Source: an uncultured Gammaproteobacteria bacterium
GTDB lineage: Bacteria; Pseudomonadota; Gammaproteobacteria; Arenicellales; Poriferihabitantaceae
Direction: 5' to 3'
Assembly: GCA_938021685.1 (NCBI GenBank)
Contig: CALIFM010000141.1
Span: 1-9,052 of the forward strand
DNA length: 9,052 bases
In this document: positions 1-6,297 of the stretch, one piece after another
Position numbering within the stretch: position 1 is the stretch's first letter
Layout of the letters: every line of letters starts with the position of its first letter
The notes under the pieces: generated by a model
What the model was told of the DNA's origin: nothing
What the model saw: only the letters and a program-made list of their open reading frames with translations
Database searches by the model: none
Made by a program: the position numbers and the translations under genes

Positions 1-156
1 ATTGATTACATGATGCGCGTAGCAGTAAAAGACATGAAGGCTTACGATCGCTTTTATCAAAAGCTGATTGAGCAAATTGATGTGGCAGATGTCAGCTCTA
101 ACTTTGCCATGGAGCAACTTAAATACACCACAGCCATTCCTCTCCAACGCAGCTAA
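1..156 (+). CDS. Lrp/AsnC family transcriptional regulator, C-terminal part only
   Basis: The first 51 codons before the TAA at 154-156 are the end of a gene that begins outside the window. The peptide starts IDYMMRVAVKDMKAYDRFYQ and ends LKYTTAIPLQRS. This is the typical close of the ligand-binding RAM domain of Lrp/AsnC regulators: a beta strand with D-Y-x-x-R-V, a helix with A-Y-x-x-F, and the final strand before T-x-L/I-P-L. These proteins form octamers or dimers that bind amino acids and control amino-acid metabolism or export genes. The N-terminal helix-turn-helix is not visible. The ligand cannot be told. Lrp-type regulators are often found beside amino-acid exporters, and EamA-type transporter sequences follow within 1 kb, so control of export is a possible but unproven role. 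Confidence 0.87.
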   Translation: MDYMMRVAVKDMKAYDRFYQKLIEQIDVADVSSNFAMEQLKYTTAIPLQRS

Positions 157-217
157 GTATCGTTGCGAGCCAGTCGCTGCAATGCGTTATTTTACATCGA
201 TTTATTGATCCACTAGA

Positions 218-574
218 ATGATCACAATGTCTGATGATAATTCAAATGCCGAAGCGGGCATTGCCAGCACCCAAGCCCACGGAGCGAAAGGCCGTCTCGC
301 GCAAGGAGGCAGCAAAGCGCTGGCTGCTCAGCATCAATCGGGATTGACATATATGAATGAGCGAGTACTCACCATGCTGGTCTGCTTGTTAGCCATTATC
401 TTAATTACCGTTTGGACCATTGAAACCACTCCAGTAATTAAATACGGCAGTACCACTGCGATTGCCCTAATCGTGGCGTGGTTTGCACTGAGTATTACCC
501 GCCGACGCAAGCATTTGGGGCAGCTACGCGAGCATCAACTCAGCGAGCACGAGGGCACCCGCAAATCTCTATAA
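218..574 (+). CDS. Small two-helix inner-membrane protein, function unknown
   Basis: I do not recognise this 118-residue protein. Residues 1-48 are polar and rich in Ala, Gly, Ser and Gln, without a signal peptide. Residues about 50-68 (LTMLVCLLAIILITVW) and 78-95 form two hydrophobic helices with a short loop between. The arginine cluster RRRK at 95-98 and a charged tail follow, so both ends are probably cytoplasmic. ATG codons at 218 and 227 are both possible starts; neither has a Shine-Dalgarno sequence, and the second gives a protein starting MSDDNSN. It lies 61 bases after the Lrp-type gene on the same strand. An orphan membrane protein is the safest label; it could also be spurious, though the clean membrane topology argues for a real gene. 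Confidence 0.6.
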   Translation: MITMSDDNSNAEAGIASTQAHGAKGRLAQGGSKALAAQHQSGLTYMNERVLTMLVCLLAIILITVWTIETTPVIKYGSTTAIALIVAWFALSITRRRKHLGQLREHQLSEHEGTRKSL

Positions 575-650
575 GCCTGCGAGTTTACGACTTAAACAGG
601 CATCCACAAGCAACTTTTAAATAAGCAAGCTAGGGTGTATATCTTGTGGT

Positions 651-656
651 TATAAT
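651..656 (+). promoter_or_regulatory. Possible -10 box (TATAAT) ahead of the exporter remnant
   Basis: A perfect TATAAT stands 30 bases before the ATG at 687, with a TG dinucleotide at 647-648, one base too far for a true extended -10. No good -35 is seen at 16-18 bases spacing. If active, it would once have driven the EamA copy whose N-terminal piece remains at 687-881, and could now serve the intact exporter at 913. Confidence 0.35.
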
Positions 657-686
657 GGCCACTGTTTATTTTTATCTGCCCCACGC

Positions 687-881
687 ATGTCCAGCCTCGA
701 ACGGCCATTTTCCTTGCGCGAGCGGGCAGCTTTACTGCTGGTACTAGCCAGCTGGTCAAGCAATTATCTGGCCGTGCAGTTTGACGCAAATGAACTGCCA
801 GTATGGGCTGCCTTAAGTTTACGATTTTCGCTAATTGCTACCGTGTTGGCACACTTCCATTTTGCTGATTACCCACTTTAA
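687..881 (+). pseudogene. EamA/DMT exporter remnant, N-terminal fragment of 64 residues
   Basis: The reading frame resembles the start of an EamA-type drug/metabolite transporter: residues about 12-31 form the first membrane helix with the W-x-x-N-Y-L-A-V pattern (SWSSNYLAVQFDANELP), followed by the family's typical A-x-L-S-L-R-F and a second helix. Such transporters are about 290-300 residues with ten helices, so only the first one and a half to two helices remain. The frame stops with TAA at 879-881. The other two frames between 882 and 912 do not continue the transporter, so the break looks like a deletion rather than a simple frameshift. An intact but different EamA protein starts 31 bases later with its own complete first helix, so this is not its N-terminus. 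A functional two-helix miniprotein is possible but less likely. Confidence 0.6.
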
Positions 882-904
882 AGACTATCAAGATAAATAA
901 ACAG

Positions 905-912
905 ACCTCCTT
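905..912 (+). other. Anti-Shine-Dalgarno sequence ACCTCCTT directly before a start codon
   Basis: The eight bases touching the ATG at 913 are ACCTCCTT, and with the next A they match nine bases of the 16S rRNA 3' end (ACCUCCUUA). Read on the other strand this would be a perfect Shine-Dalgarno, but no minus-strand gene starts at a suitable distance beyond it. The match is seen directly; any function is speculative, and chance is the default explanation. Confidence 0.4.
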
Positions 913-1800
913 ATGAATTCTTATTTAAAAGGCTTTCTTATCACTTTAACAGGCGTGTTGGTCATCACGCCCGATGCTTTGTTGATCCGACTTATTGAAG
1001 GCAATAGCTGGACAGTGATGTTTTGGCGCGGCCTGCTAAGCGGCACGATGATTACCTTTGGTTTGCTGCTGTATTATCGCAAAGACTTTTGGCCTAAGCT
1101 TAAAGGTGTAGGCTGGCCAGGCTTAGCTCTTGCCGTCATTTGGGGCATCAGCAGTTTATGTTTTGTCTATTCGATCAAGCACACACTGGCAGCTAACACG
1201 GTGTTTATCGTCAGTACTGCGCCAGTGTTTGCTGCGCTGATTGCATGGCTGGTGCTTAAAGAAAAAGTATCCACCCACACGTGGCTGACCATCGGCGCCT
1301 GCTTGTTTGGTATTGGTATTATAGCTTATGGCAGCATTGCCCCAAGCCATGGACAGACAACAGCCCAAGGCTCGATCATTGGTGACTTAGCTGCACTTGG
1401 TGCCGCCATCGCAGTAGCCATTACCTTCAGTATCGCGCGGCGTTACCGCAATGTGAGCATGATTCCTGCGATGGCATTGTCGGCTTTTATTGCTGCAGCG
1501 ATCGCATGGCCATTTAGCGCTCCAGTTGTACAAAATTCCACCAACTTCATTGCCATTGCCTTAATCGGGCTAGTTGTGGCCCCTTTAGGGGCGAGCTTAT
1601 TGTCGATTGGGCCGCGTTACATCCCTGCTGCGGATGTAAGCTTGCTACTGCTACTAGAAGCTGTACTTGGTCCTATTTGGGTGTGGTGGGTGCTTAATGA
1701 AGTTCCCAATAAAACCACTTTTGTCGGCGGCACGTTTGTGCTACTAACCTTATTCATCAGCAATACTATAGCCTTACTGCGTCGACGCGACAAAGCTTAA
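913..1800 (+). CDS. EamA/DMT family exporter, inner membrane
   Basis: A 295-residue protein of the usual length for drug/metabolite transporters with two EamA domains of five helices each. The first half runs from helix 1 (residues 6-27, with ITPDALLIRLI) through the FWRG motif at about 37-40, the A-N-T-V-F-I-V-S-T-A-P-V-F stretch at about 94-106 and the L-x-E-K end of helix 4. The second half starts near residue 152 and ends with L-L-L-L-L-E-A-V-L-G-P, the W-x-W-W-V-L-N-E-V-P pattern and a last helix before the basic tail RRRDKA, which fits a cytoplasmic C-terminus. Family members move amino acids, metabolites or drugs, usually outward; the substrate cannot be read here. The start at 913 has no Shine-Dalgarno and is preceded by ACCTCCTT. 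It lies between an EamA remnant and the promoter of an MDR gene. Confidence 0.9.
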   Translation: MNSYLKGFLITLTGVLVITPDALLIRLIEGNSWTVMFWRGLLSGTMITFGLLLYYRKDFWPKLKGVGWPGLALAVIWGISSLCFVYSIKHTLAANTVFIVSTAPVFAALIAWLVLKEKVSTHTWLTIGACLFGIGIIAYGSIAPSHGQTTAQGSIIGDLAALGAAIAVAITFSIARRYRNVSMIPAMALSAFIAAAIAWPFSAPVVQNSTNFIAIALIGLVVAPLGASLLSIGPRYIPAADVSLLLLLEAVLGPIWVWWVLNEVPNKTTFVGGTFVLLTLFISNTIALLRRRDKA

Positions 1801-1832
1801 AACACAAAGCCTATCGACACACAATGAGCCGC

Positions 1833-1862
1833 TTAACAAACCGCGCTTAAGTCTGCTATATT
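1833..1862 (+). promoter_or_regulatory. Sigma-70-type promoter with extended -10 for the MDR-cupin pair
   Basis: TTAACA at 1833-1838 matches the -35 consensus in five of six positions. After an 18-base spacer comes TATATT at 1857-1862, preceded by TGC at 1854-1856, which is a correctly placed extended -10. Transcription would begin near 1869, about 30 bases before the ATG at 1900. This is the best promoter in the window. Because the in-frame TTG at 1861 falls inside the -10 box, it also argues for the ATG at 1900 as the real start. Confidence 0.65.
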
Positions 1863-1899
1863 GATTAACCAACATCATCTTAAAAAACAAAACAACGCC

Positions 1900-2892
1900 A
1901 TGAAAGCCGCAACCTATACCGCCTTTGGCAGCGCCGAAGATGTGCTGCAACTCGCTGATTTAACCGCGCCTGAGCTGGGGCCTTACGACGTGCAGGTCAG
2001 CTTGCGTAGCTCTGGCATTAACCCCTCAGATGTAAAAAAACGTGCCGGCCAACGCGGTGATTTTAATGATGAGTTTGTGGTGCCACATAGCGATGGCGCA
2101 GGTGTGATTACGGCTGTTGGCAGCAAGGTGGATGTGGCCCGCGTAGGAGAACGGGTGTGGCTGCACAGCGCCCAGCATAATCGCCCATGGGGTACGGCTG
2201 CTACAGGTGTTAGCTTACCGGCAATGTTAGCTAACCCCTTGGCCGACAATTGCAGCTTTGAACAAGGTGCTTGCATTGGCATCCCAATGATGACAGCGCA
2301 CCGCTGTTTAACGGTAGCTGGCAACATGAAAGGCCAGAATATTTTAGTGACCGGTGCGATGGGCCGCGTGGGGTTTTACGCCGTGCAAATGGCAAAACTG
2401 ATGGGAGCAACCGTGGTGGCGACTTACGGCGCTGACAGAGATGAACAAGCAGTATTAGACTTAGGCGCTGATTATGTAGTCAGTCATCGTGATGATCAAT
2501 TCCCCGAGCAAATCATGCAGCAGTTAGATGGCGCACATATACACCATGTGATCGACGTTGAGTTTGGCGTGAACGTGGAAAAATACACTCCTGTATTGAG
2601 CGATTATTCTAGCATTGCCTCGTATGCTTCGGGCGTGCACCCCACACCTGCTATTCCATTTTACGCATTGATGTTCAAGAACATCTCATTCCACCCCGTG
2701 TTTGTGTATGCAATGCCTGACAAGGCCATCGGCGCCTCTATCACAGACATCAACCGTTGGTTGCAGCAAGGTAAATTGACTTTTCACGATATCAAGACTT
2801 TCTCACTGGATGATATCGTAGCGGCGCACGAATACGTGGAACAAGGCGCACGTGGCCATGTGGTGCAAAGCATTGATAAAACTGCTGCCTAA
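1900..2892 (+). CDS. Quinone-oxidoreductase-like MDR family enzyme (zinc-free)
   Basis: A 330-residue medium-chain dehydrogenase/reductase. Residues 1-120 form the GroES-like catalytic domain, with S-G-I-N-P-S-D-V-K at 38-46, where zinc alcohol dehydrogenases have their first zinc cysteine; here it is Asn-Pro-Ser-Asp and there is no four-cysteine structural zinc loop. The NAD(P)H-binding Rossmann fold follows, with VTGAMGRVG at about 150-158 and Y-A-V-Q-M-A-K-L-M-G-A after it. Arg156 replaces the small residue usual at that point. NADPH:quinone reductases of this kind reduce quinones or alpha,beta-unsaturated carbonyls in the cytoplasm; the substrate is unknown. I chose ATG 1900 because MKAATYTAFG is the family's usual beginning and the earlier TTG overlaps the promoter. 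A cupin gene follows 35 bases later and is probably co-transcribed. Confidence 0.88.
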   Translation: MKAATYTAFGSAEDVLQLADLTAPELGPYDVQVSLRSSGINPSDVKKRAGQRGDFNDEFVVPHSDGAGVITAVGSKVDVARVGERVWLHSAQHNRPWGTAATGVSLPAMLANPLADNCSFEQGACIGIPMMTAHRCLTVAGNMKGQNILVTGAMGRVGFYAVQMAKLMGATVVATYGADRDEQAVLDLGADYVVSHRDDQFPEQIMQQLDGAHIHHVIDVEFGVNVEKYTPVLSDYSSIASYASGVHPTPAIPFYALMFKNISFHPVFVYAMPDKAIGASITDINRWLQQGKLTFHDIKTFSLDDIVAAHEYVEQGARGHVVQSIDKTAA

Positions 2893-2927
2893 TGCTTCAA
2901 TTATTAGAAGCTAACACCTAAAAACGC

Positions 2928-3287
2928 ATGAAACCAATCAAACCTGCTGAGCGCCGTGTAGCCAACATCTATACTGATCCCTTTACTGAATGGAGCGGCG
3001 AAAACAACCAGCCCACTGGCGAAAGTCTGTTACAACTAAACACAGCTAAGCCCCAAGGCGTGGGCTTTCATGTATATAAAATGGCACCCGGCTTAACGAC
3101 TGTGCCGCATCGCCACAGTGAAGACGAAGAATTTTTGCTGCTAGAAGGTGACCTGACTGACAACGACGGCACAGTCTATAAAGTAGGTGATTTAGTGTGG
3201 CTAAAAAAAGGCACCGAGCATTGCTCTACCACTCAAAACGGTTGCACCCTAGCGGTATATATCCCCAAAGCAGAAGTGGCTATCTAA
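2928..3287 (+). CDS. Single-domain cupin protein, probable metal-binding
   Basis: A 119-residue protein with one cupin barrel. Cupin motif 1 fits exactly: Gly55, then His61-x-His63, Glu67 and Gly74 (PHRHSEDEEFLLLEGDL). Motif 2 is present as GDLVWLKKGTEHC with Gly87, Gly95 and His98, but the usual proline of P-x-G is Lys93. The four expected metal ligands are therefore His61, His63, Glu67 and His98, and iron, manganese, nickel or zinc could bind. Small cupins include dioxygenases, isomerases, sugar-binding proteins and plain regulators, so the reaction cannot be named. It follows the MDR gene at 35 bases without a terminator between, which suggests joint work, for example detoxifying a carbonyl compound. 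No Shine-Dalgarno precedes the ATG. It converges with the Tat-signal gene 49 bases downstream. Confidence 0.85.
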   Translation: MKPIKPAERRVANIYTDPFTEWSGENNQPTGESLLQLNTAKPQGVGFHVYKMAPGLTTVPHRHSEDEEFLLLEGDLTDNDGTVYKVGDLVWLKKGTEHCSTTQNGCTLAVYIPKAEVAI

Positions 3288-3336
3288 ACCACTCTAAGCT
3301 AATCACACCTACATCCAACCCTACTATCAATAGCGC

Positions 3337-3888
3337 CTATGTTGGCGTGCTGGCACACACACCTAATTCATTGCAAAAACGCGTGGTGGTGGTGCCAGTT
3401 AATCGGTGCATTGAGCCATCACTGAAAGTCAAAGTCATACCTTGACCTGTCGTATCAGGTTGTTCTGGCCACACTGTGGGGGTGATCAGTCTGAGACTCA
3501 ATTGCAAATTGCTGCTATCGATAATGGTAGCAGGCAAACTGGTGTTAATGAGCAATTGCCAGCGGCTAGGATCATCTAAAGTGATGCCGGTAACCACTAA
3601 AGGAAAAGGTAGCTTGTAATCATACAAAGTGAAGCTTTTGTCTGCCGTGCAATTAACCACGGTATTTGAATTTTCTGTACAGTCTGCTGCCGCTTGCGCA
3701 CGAATACTCAACAACTGGCTCATCATTATCGGCCCCTCCGACGTAGTAGCCAGCGGCACTGTTGCCTGCGCATGCTGTGGCAGGCTGATGGCTGCCACAA
3801 CAGGGGAGGTCCATACGGCTGTTTTTAACCACGTTCGACGTTGCTGTTGTTGCTTATTCAATTTTAGATTTGATATATGTTTATCCAT
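3337..3888 (-). CDS. Tat-exported protein of unknown function
   Basis: A 183-residue protein with a twin-arginine signal peptide: QRRTWLK at 16-22, a hydrophobic stretch of about 15 residues (AVWTSPVVAAISLP) and a probable signal peptidase I site after Ala42 (QHAQA). The mature part of about 141 residues is rich in Ser, Thr and Leu and looks beta-rich. It has exactly four cysteines, Cys70 and Cys80 near its start and Cys172 and Cys178 near the end, which could form disulfides in the periplasm or bind a ligand. I do not recognise a domain. Tat export implies folding before export, often with a cofactor. It is divergent from the MDR/dehydratase/glycosylase unit across 159 bases and converges with the cupin. 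A run of four threonines (166-169) comes from a GGT repeat. The gene call is well supported by the signal peptide; function is open. Confidence 0.75.
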   Translation of the reverse strand: MDKHISNLKLNKQQQQRRTWLKTAVWTSPVVAAISLPQHAQATVPLATTSEGPIMMSQLLSIRAQAAADCTENSNTVVNCTADKSFTLYDYKLPFPLVVTGITLDDPSRWQLLINTSLPATIIDSSNLQLSLRLITPTVWPEQPDTTGQGMTLTFSDGSMHRLTGTTTTRFCNELGVCASTPT

Positions 3889-3925
3889 GCTTAGTTATGT
3901 ACTATTGCATATTAAATCGGGTGTT

Positions 3926-3956
3926 ATTTGCTTGCGCCATGGGCTAAACTGCAAAT
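3926..3956. repeat. Imperfect inverted repeat in the divergent promoter region
   Basis: ATTTGC (3926-3931) and GCAAAT (3951-3956) are perfect six-base inverted arms around a 19-base spacer, which itself holds a small GCC-ATG-GGC symmetry near its middle. It sits between the divergent Tat-signal gene and the second MDR gene, where an operator for either would be expected. No regulator gene is adjacent in the window. It may be chance. Confidence 0.3.
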
Positions 3957-4012
3957 CAAAAAAATGGTGACCAAAGCACAATAGAGAATAACAGTTTCTT
4001 CTAATACTATAA

Positions 4013-4030
4013 ATCACCACCCTAGGTGAT
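4013..4030. promoter_or_regulatory. Inverted repeat before the second MDR operon, possible operator
   Basis: ATCACC (4013-4018) and GGTGAT (4025-4030) are perfect six-base arms with a six-base centre. A possible -10 box TATAAA at 4008-4013 touches the left arm, so the repeat would cover the transcription start, a common operator position, and it ends 17 bases before the ATG at 4048. There is no T-run, so it is not a terminator. No -35 could be assigned with confidence. Confidence 0.4.
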
Positions 4031-4047
4031 CGCAACTAATTCATATC

Positions 4048-5136
4048 ATGACAAATTCAACCATGCATGCTGTTCACCTCATTGGCCATGGCAGCTTTGA
4101 AATGCTGCAGTACCGCGAAGACGTGCCCATACCCTCTCCCCAAAAAGGCGAAGTCCTTATCAAAGTGGGGGCTGCTGGAGTAAACAACACTGACATCAAC
4201 ACGCGCACTGCTTGGTATTCCAAAGCGGTCACCACCGGCACCGAGGAAGGCGGCGAAAGTGGCTTTGCAGGCGCGGATGATGATGACGGCAGTTGGTCAG
4301 GAACACCGCTTCAATTTCCACGTATCCAAGGCGCCGATTGCTGCGGCACAGTGGTCGCTGTGGGTGAAGGCGTCGACCCAAAACGTGTTGGTCAGCGTGT
4401 TTTAGTCACCGCCGTGCAAATGGATACTACCAGTGATAAAGATTTTTACGCCGCCACACTGGGTTCTGAAATGGACGGCGCATTTGCGCAATATTGCGTA
4501 GTAGCAGATCATGAGACACATGCAGTTAATTGCGATTGGAGCGATGCTGAGCTGGCCTCAATTCCTTGTGCTTATTCCACCGCTGAGAACTTACTGCACC
4601 GTGTAAAGCTTGGAGCTGAAAAAATATTGATTACCGGTGCATCTGGAGGCGTAGGCTCGGCAGCCGTGCAATTGGCCAAACGCCGCGGCGCAACCATTTA
4701 TGCCGTAGCCAGCAAAGCCAAATTTGATGATGTTAAAGCACTCGGCGCCGACCATTTAATTGATCGCAACGCCGACTTAATTAAAGAGCTAAGCACCGAA
4801 GCACTGGATGTGGTTGTTGATTTAGTTGCCGGGCCTGCTTGGCCGTCGATGCTGGAAGTGCTCAAGCGCGGCGGGCGCTATGCAACCGCTGGCGCTATTG
4901 CTGGCCCAATCGTAGAGCTAGATGTGCGCACCCTATACTTAAAAGACTTGAGCTTGATCGGTTGCACTTTTCAAGAGCCCGTGGTGTTTGAAAATTTAGT
5001 GTCGTATATCGAGCGTGGTGAAATTCGCCCAGTGGTCGCTAAAACTTACCCTCTGAAAGACATTGCCATTGCTCAGCAAGATTTCTTAGACAAGCAATTT
5101 ACGGGCAAGCTGGTGTTAATTCCACCGCAAGTTTAA
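4048..5136 (+). CDS. Zinc-free MDR family oxidoreductase (alcohol dehydrogenase/quinone reductase type)
   Basis: A 362-residue medium-chain dehydrogenase/reductase. The GroES-like domain has G-V-N-N-T-D-I-N-T-R at 44-53 instead of the zinc-binding Cys, so a zinc-free reductase mechanism is expected. The Rossmann fold shows a regular ITGASGGVGSAAVQLAKRRGA at about 195-215. Residues 61-86 are a Gly- and Asp-rich insertion (including GADDDDGSW) just before the conserved FPRIQGAD, absent from the MDR at 1900. I believe such inserts occur in a sub-family annotated simply as alcohol dehydrogenase; this is from memory. The cofactor is NAD(P)H and the protein is cytoplasmic; the substrate is unknown. 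It heads a likely operon: the dehydratase gene begins 13 bases after its stop and the glycosylase follows. It could reduce or oxidise the product of that next enzyme, which is inference from position only. Confidence 0.87.
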   Translation: MTNSTMHAVHLIGHGSFEMLQYREDVPIPSPQKGEVLIKVGAAGVNNTDINTRTAWYSKAVTTGTEEGGESGFAGADDDDGSWSGTPLQFPRIQGADCCGTVVAVGEGVDPKRVGQRVLVTAVQMDTTSDKDFYAATLGSEMDGAFAQYCVVADHETHAVNCDWSDAELASIPCAYSTAENLLHRVKLGAEKILITGASGGVGSAAVQLAKRRGATIYAVASKAKFDDVKALGADHLIDRNADLIKELSTEALDVVVDLVAGPAWPSMLEVLKRGGRYATAGAIAGPIVELDVRTLYLKDLSLIGCTFQEPVVFENLVSYIERGEIRPVVAKTYPLKDIAIAQQDFLDKQFTGKLVLIPPQV

Positions 5137-5149
5137 GCCACGAACCACC

Positions 5150-6271
5150 ATGGAAATTGCTGCCATCGACGTCTATCAAATTAACCTGCCCTATGCGGGC
5201 TGTCAATATGAGTTGTCAGGTGGGCGGGTATACACTTCTTTCGATGCCACTATCGTGCGAGTGACGACCGCTTGCGGCTTGCAAGGCTTTGGTGAGTCCA
5301 CCCCTTTTGGCTCGAACTATATTGCGGCCCACGCCTTAGGCGTACGTGCTGGCATTGCCGAGATGGCGCCACATTTACTTGGTCATGACCCACGCTTATG
5401 CGACCGCTTAAACGAACTGATGGATCAATGTTTAATGGGGCATCTGCATGCTAAAGCTGCAATTGATGTGGCCTGCTGGGATATTTTTGGCCAGTCAGTC
5501 GACATGCCGCTGCATCAATTACTGGGCGGTAGCACCAATGAACGACTGCCTGTGATTTCATCTATTTATGCTGGCGAGCCCGACGATATGCGTGCGCGGG
5601 TGCAAGCACACCGTGAACGCGGCTATTGGGGGCATTCGGTAAAAATTGGCGCAAGCGAAGCCCAAGGCGGCCCTAAGCTAGATGCTCAGCGCATTGAAGC
5701 AGCACTAGGTGATGCTAAACAAGGCGAGTTTTACTTAGTAGACGCCAATGGCGGCCTGAGTGTGGAGCACGCTCTGCGCTTGCTAAAGCTGCTGCCACCA
5801 TCGCTGGACTTTGTGCTGGAAGCACCCTGTGCCACTTACCGTGAACATCAAGCATTGCATCGCCATTGTGATGTGCCATTGTTGCTAGACGAATTAGCAA
5901 CCGATGAAGCTAGTGTATTACAAGCTATTGGCGACGGCGTAGCCGAAGGCATTGGCCTCAAAATATCCAAAGCAGGCGGACTCACACGCAGCAAGCGACA
6001 GCGCGATTTGTGCATCACCGCTGGCCTGACTATGAGCGTGCAAGACACCGTCGGTTCGGACATCGCCTTTGCAGCAATTTTAGCCTTGGGTCAAACCGTG
6101 CCGAGTAAGCACCTACGCTGCGTGCTGGACACCCGCGACATGGTGAGTTTACACACGGCCACCTTAGATGCACCGATCAAAGACGGTGGGGTGGCGGCCC
6201 CTGCTCGACCGGGCTTAGGCGTTACACCAAAGATGGATACCCTAGGCACAGCCGTAGCCCATTACAGCTAA
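5150..6271 (+). CDS. Enolase-superfamily (MR/MLE) enzyme, probable cis-3-hydroxy-L-proline dehydratase
   Basis: A 373-residue, full-length member of the mandelate racemase/muconate lactonizing group. The capping domain is residues 1-120 and the TIM barrel follows. All key residues are visible: Lys165 in HSVKIGA (second barrel strand), metal ligands Asp198 (VDANG), Glu224 (LEAPC) and Asp247 (LLDEL), and Lys271 in LKISKAGGL (sixth strand). The two-lysine arrangement, the ELSGGR loop near 21-26, the SNYIAAH stretch near 55-61 and the C-terminal APARPGLGV closely recall cis-3-hydroxy-L-proline dehydratase, which makes delta-1-pyrroline-2-carboxylate, and the related hydroxyproline-betaine 2-epimerase. 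These resemblances are from memory. Dipeptide epimerases and muconate cycloisomerases share the lysine pair and remain alternatives. The partner ketimine reductase is not in the window; the preceding MDR enzyme is 13 bases upstream. No Shine-Dalgarno is seen. Confidence 0.75.
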   Translation: MEIAAIDVYQINLPYAGCQYELSGGRVYTSFDATIVRVTTACGLQGFGESTPFGSNYIAAHALGVRAGIAEMAPHLLGHDPRLCDRLNELMDQCLMGHLHAKAAIDVACWDIFGQSVDMPLHQLLGGSTNERLPVISSIYAGEPDDMRARVQAHRERGYWGHSVKIGASEAQGGPKLDAQRIEAALGDAKQGEFYLVDANGGLSVEHALRLLKLLPPSLDFVLEAPCATYREHQALHRHCDVPLLLDELATDEASVLQAIGDGVAEGIGLKISKAGGLTRSKRQRDLCITAGLTMSVQDTVGSDIAFAAILALGQTVPSKHLRCVLDTRDMVSLHTATLDAPIKDGGVAAPARPGLGVTPKMDTLGTAVAHYS

Positions 6272-6297
6272 GGGTCAATTAACATCTCTCACAAATA

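Noticed and set aside
575..601. Hairpin GCCTG/CAGGC after the 118-residue gene
   Set aside because: The stem is only five pairs plus a bulged extension, and no T-run follows directly, so a terminator call is not justified.
592..789. Minus-strand reading frame of 65 codons
   Set aside because: It overlaps the exporter remnant and its promoter region, has no start signal and no recognisable domain.
1861..1899. Upstream TTG start for the MDR gene adding 13 residues
   Set aside because: The TTG lies inside the extended -10 box, and the added Asn/Gln/Lys residues are foreign to the family; ATG 1900 gives the normal N-terminus.
1983..2327. Minus-strand reading frame of 114 codons
   Set aside because: It lies fully inside the MDR gene and reads as a low-quality antisense shadow.
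3197..3445. Plus-strand frame of 82 codons after the cupin
   Set aside because: It overlaps the cupin end in another frame and the Tat-signal gene end; its composition looks random and no domain is visible.
3629..3970. Plus-strand frame of 113 codons
   Set aside because: It is antisense to the Tat-signal gene, whose signal peptide is much stronger evidence for the minus strand.
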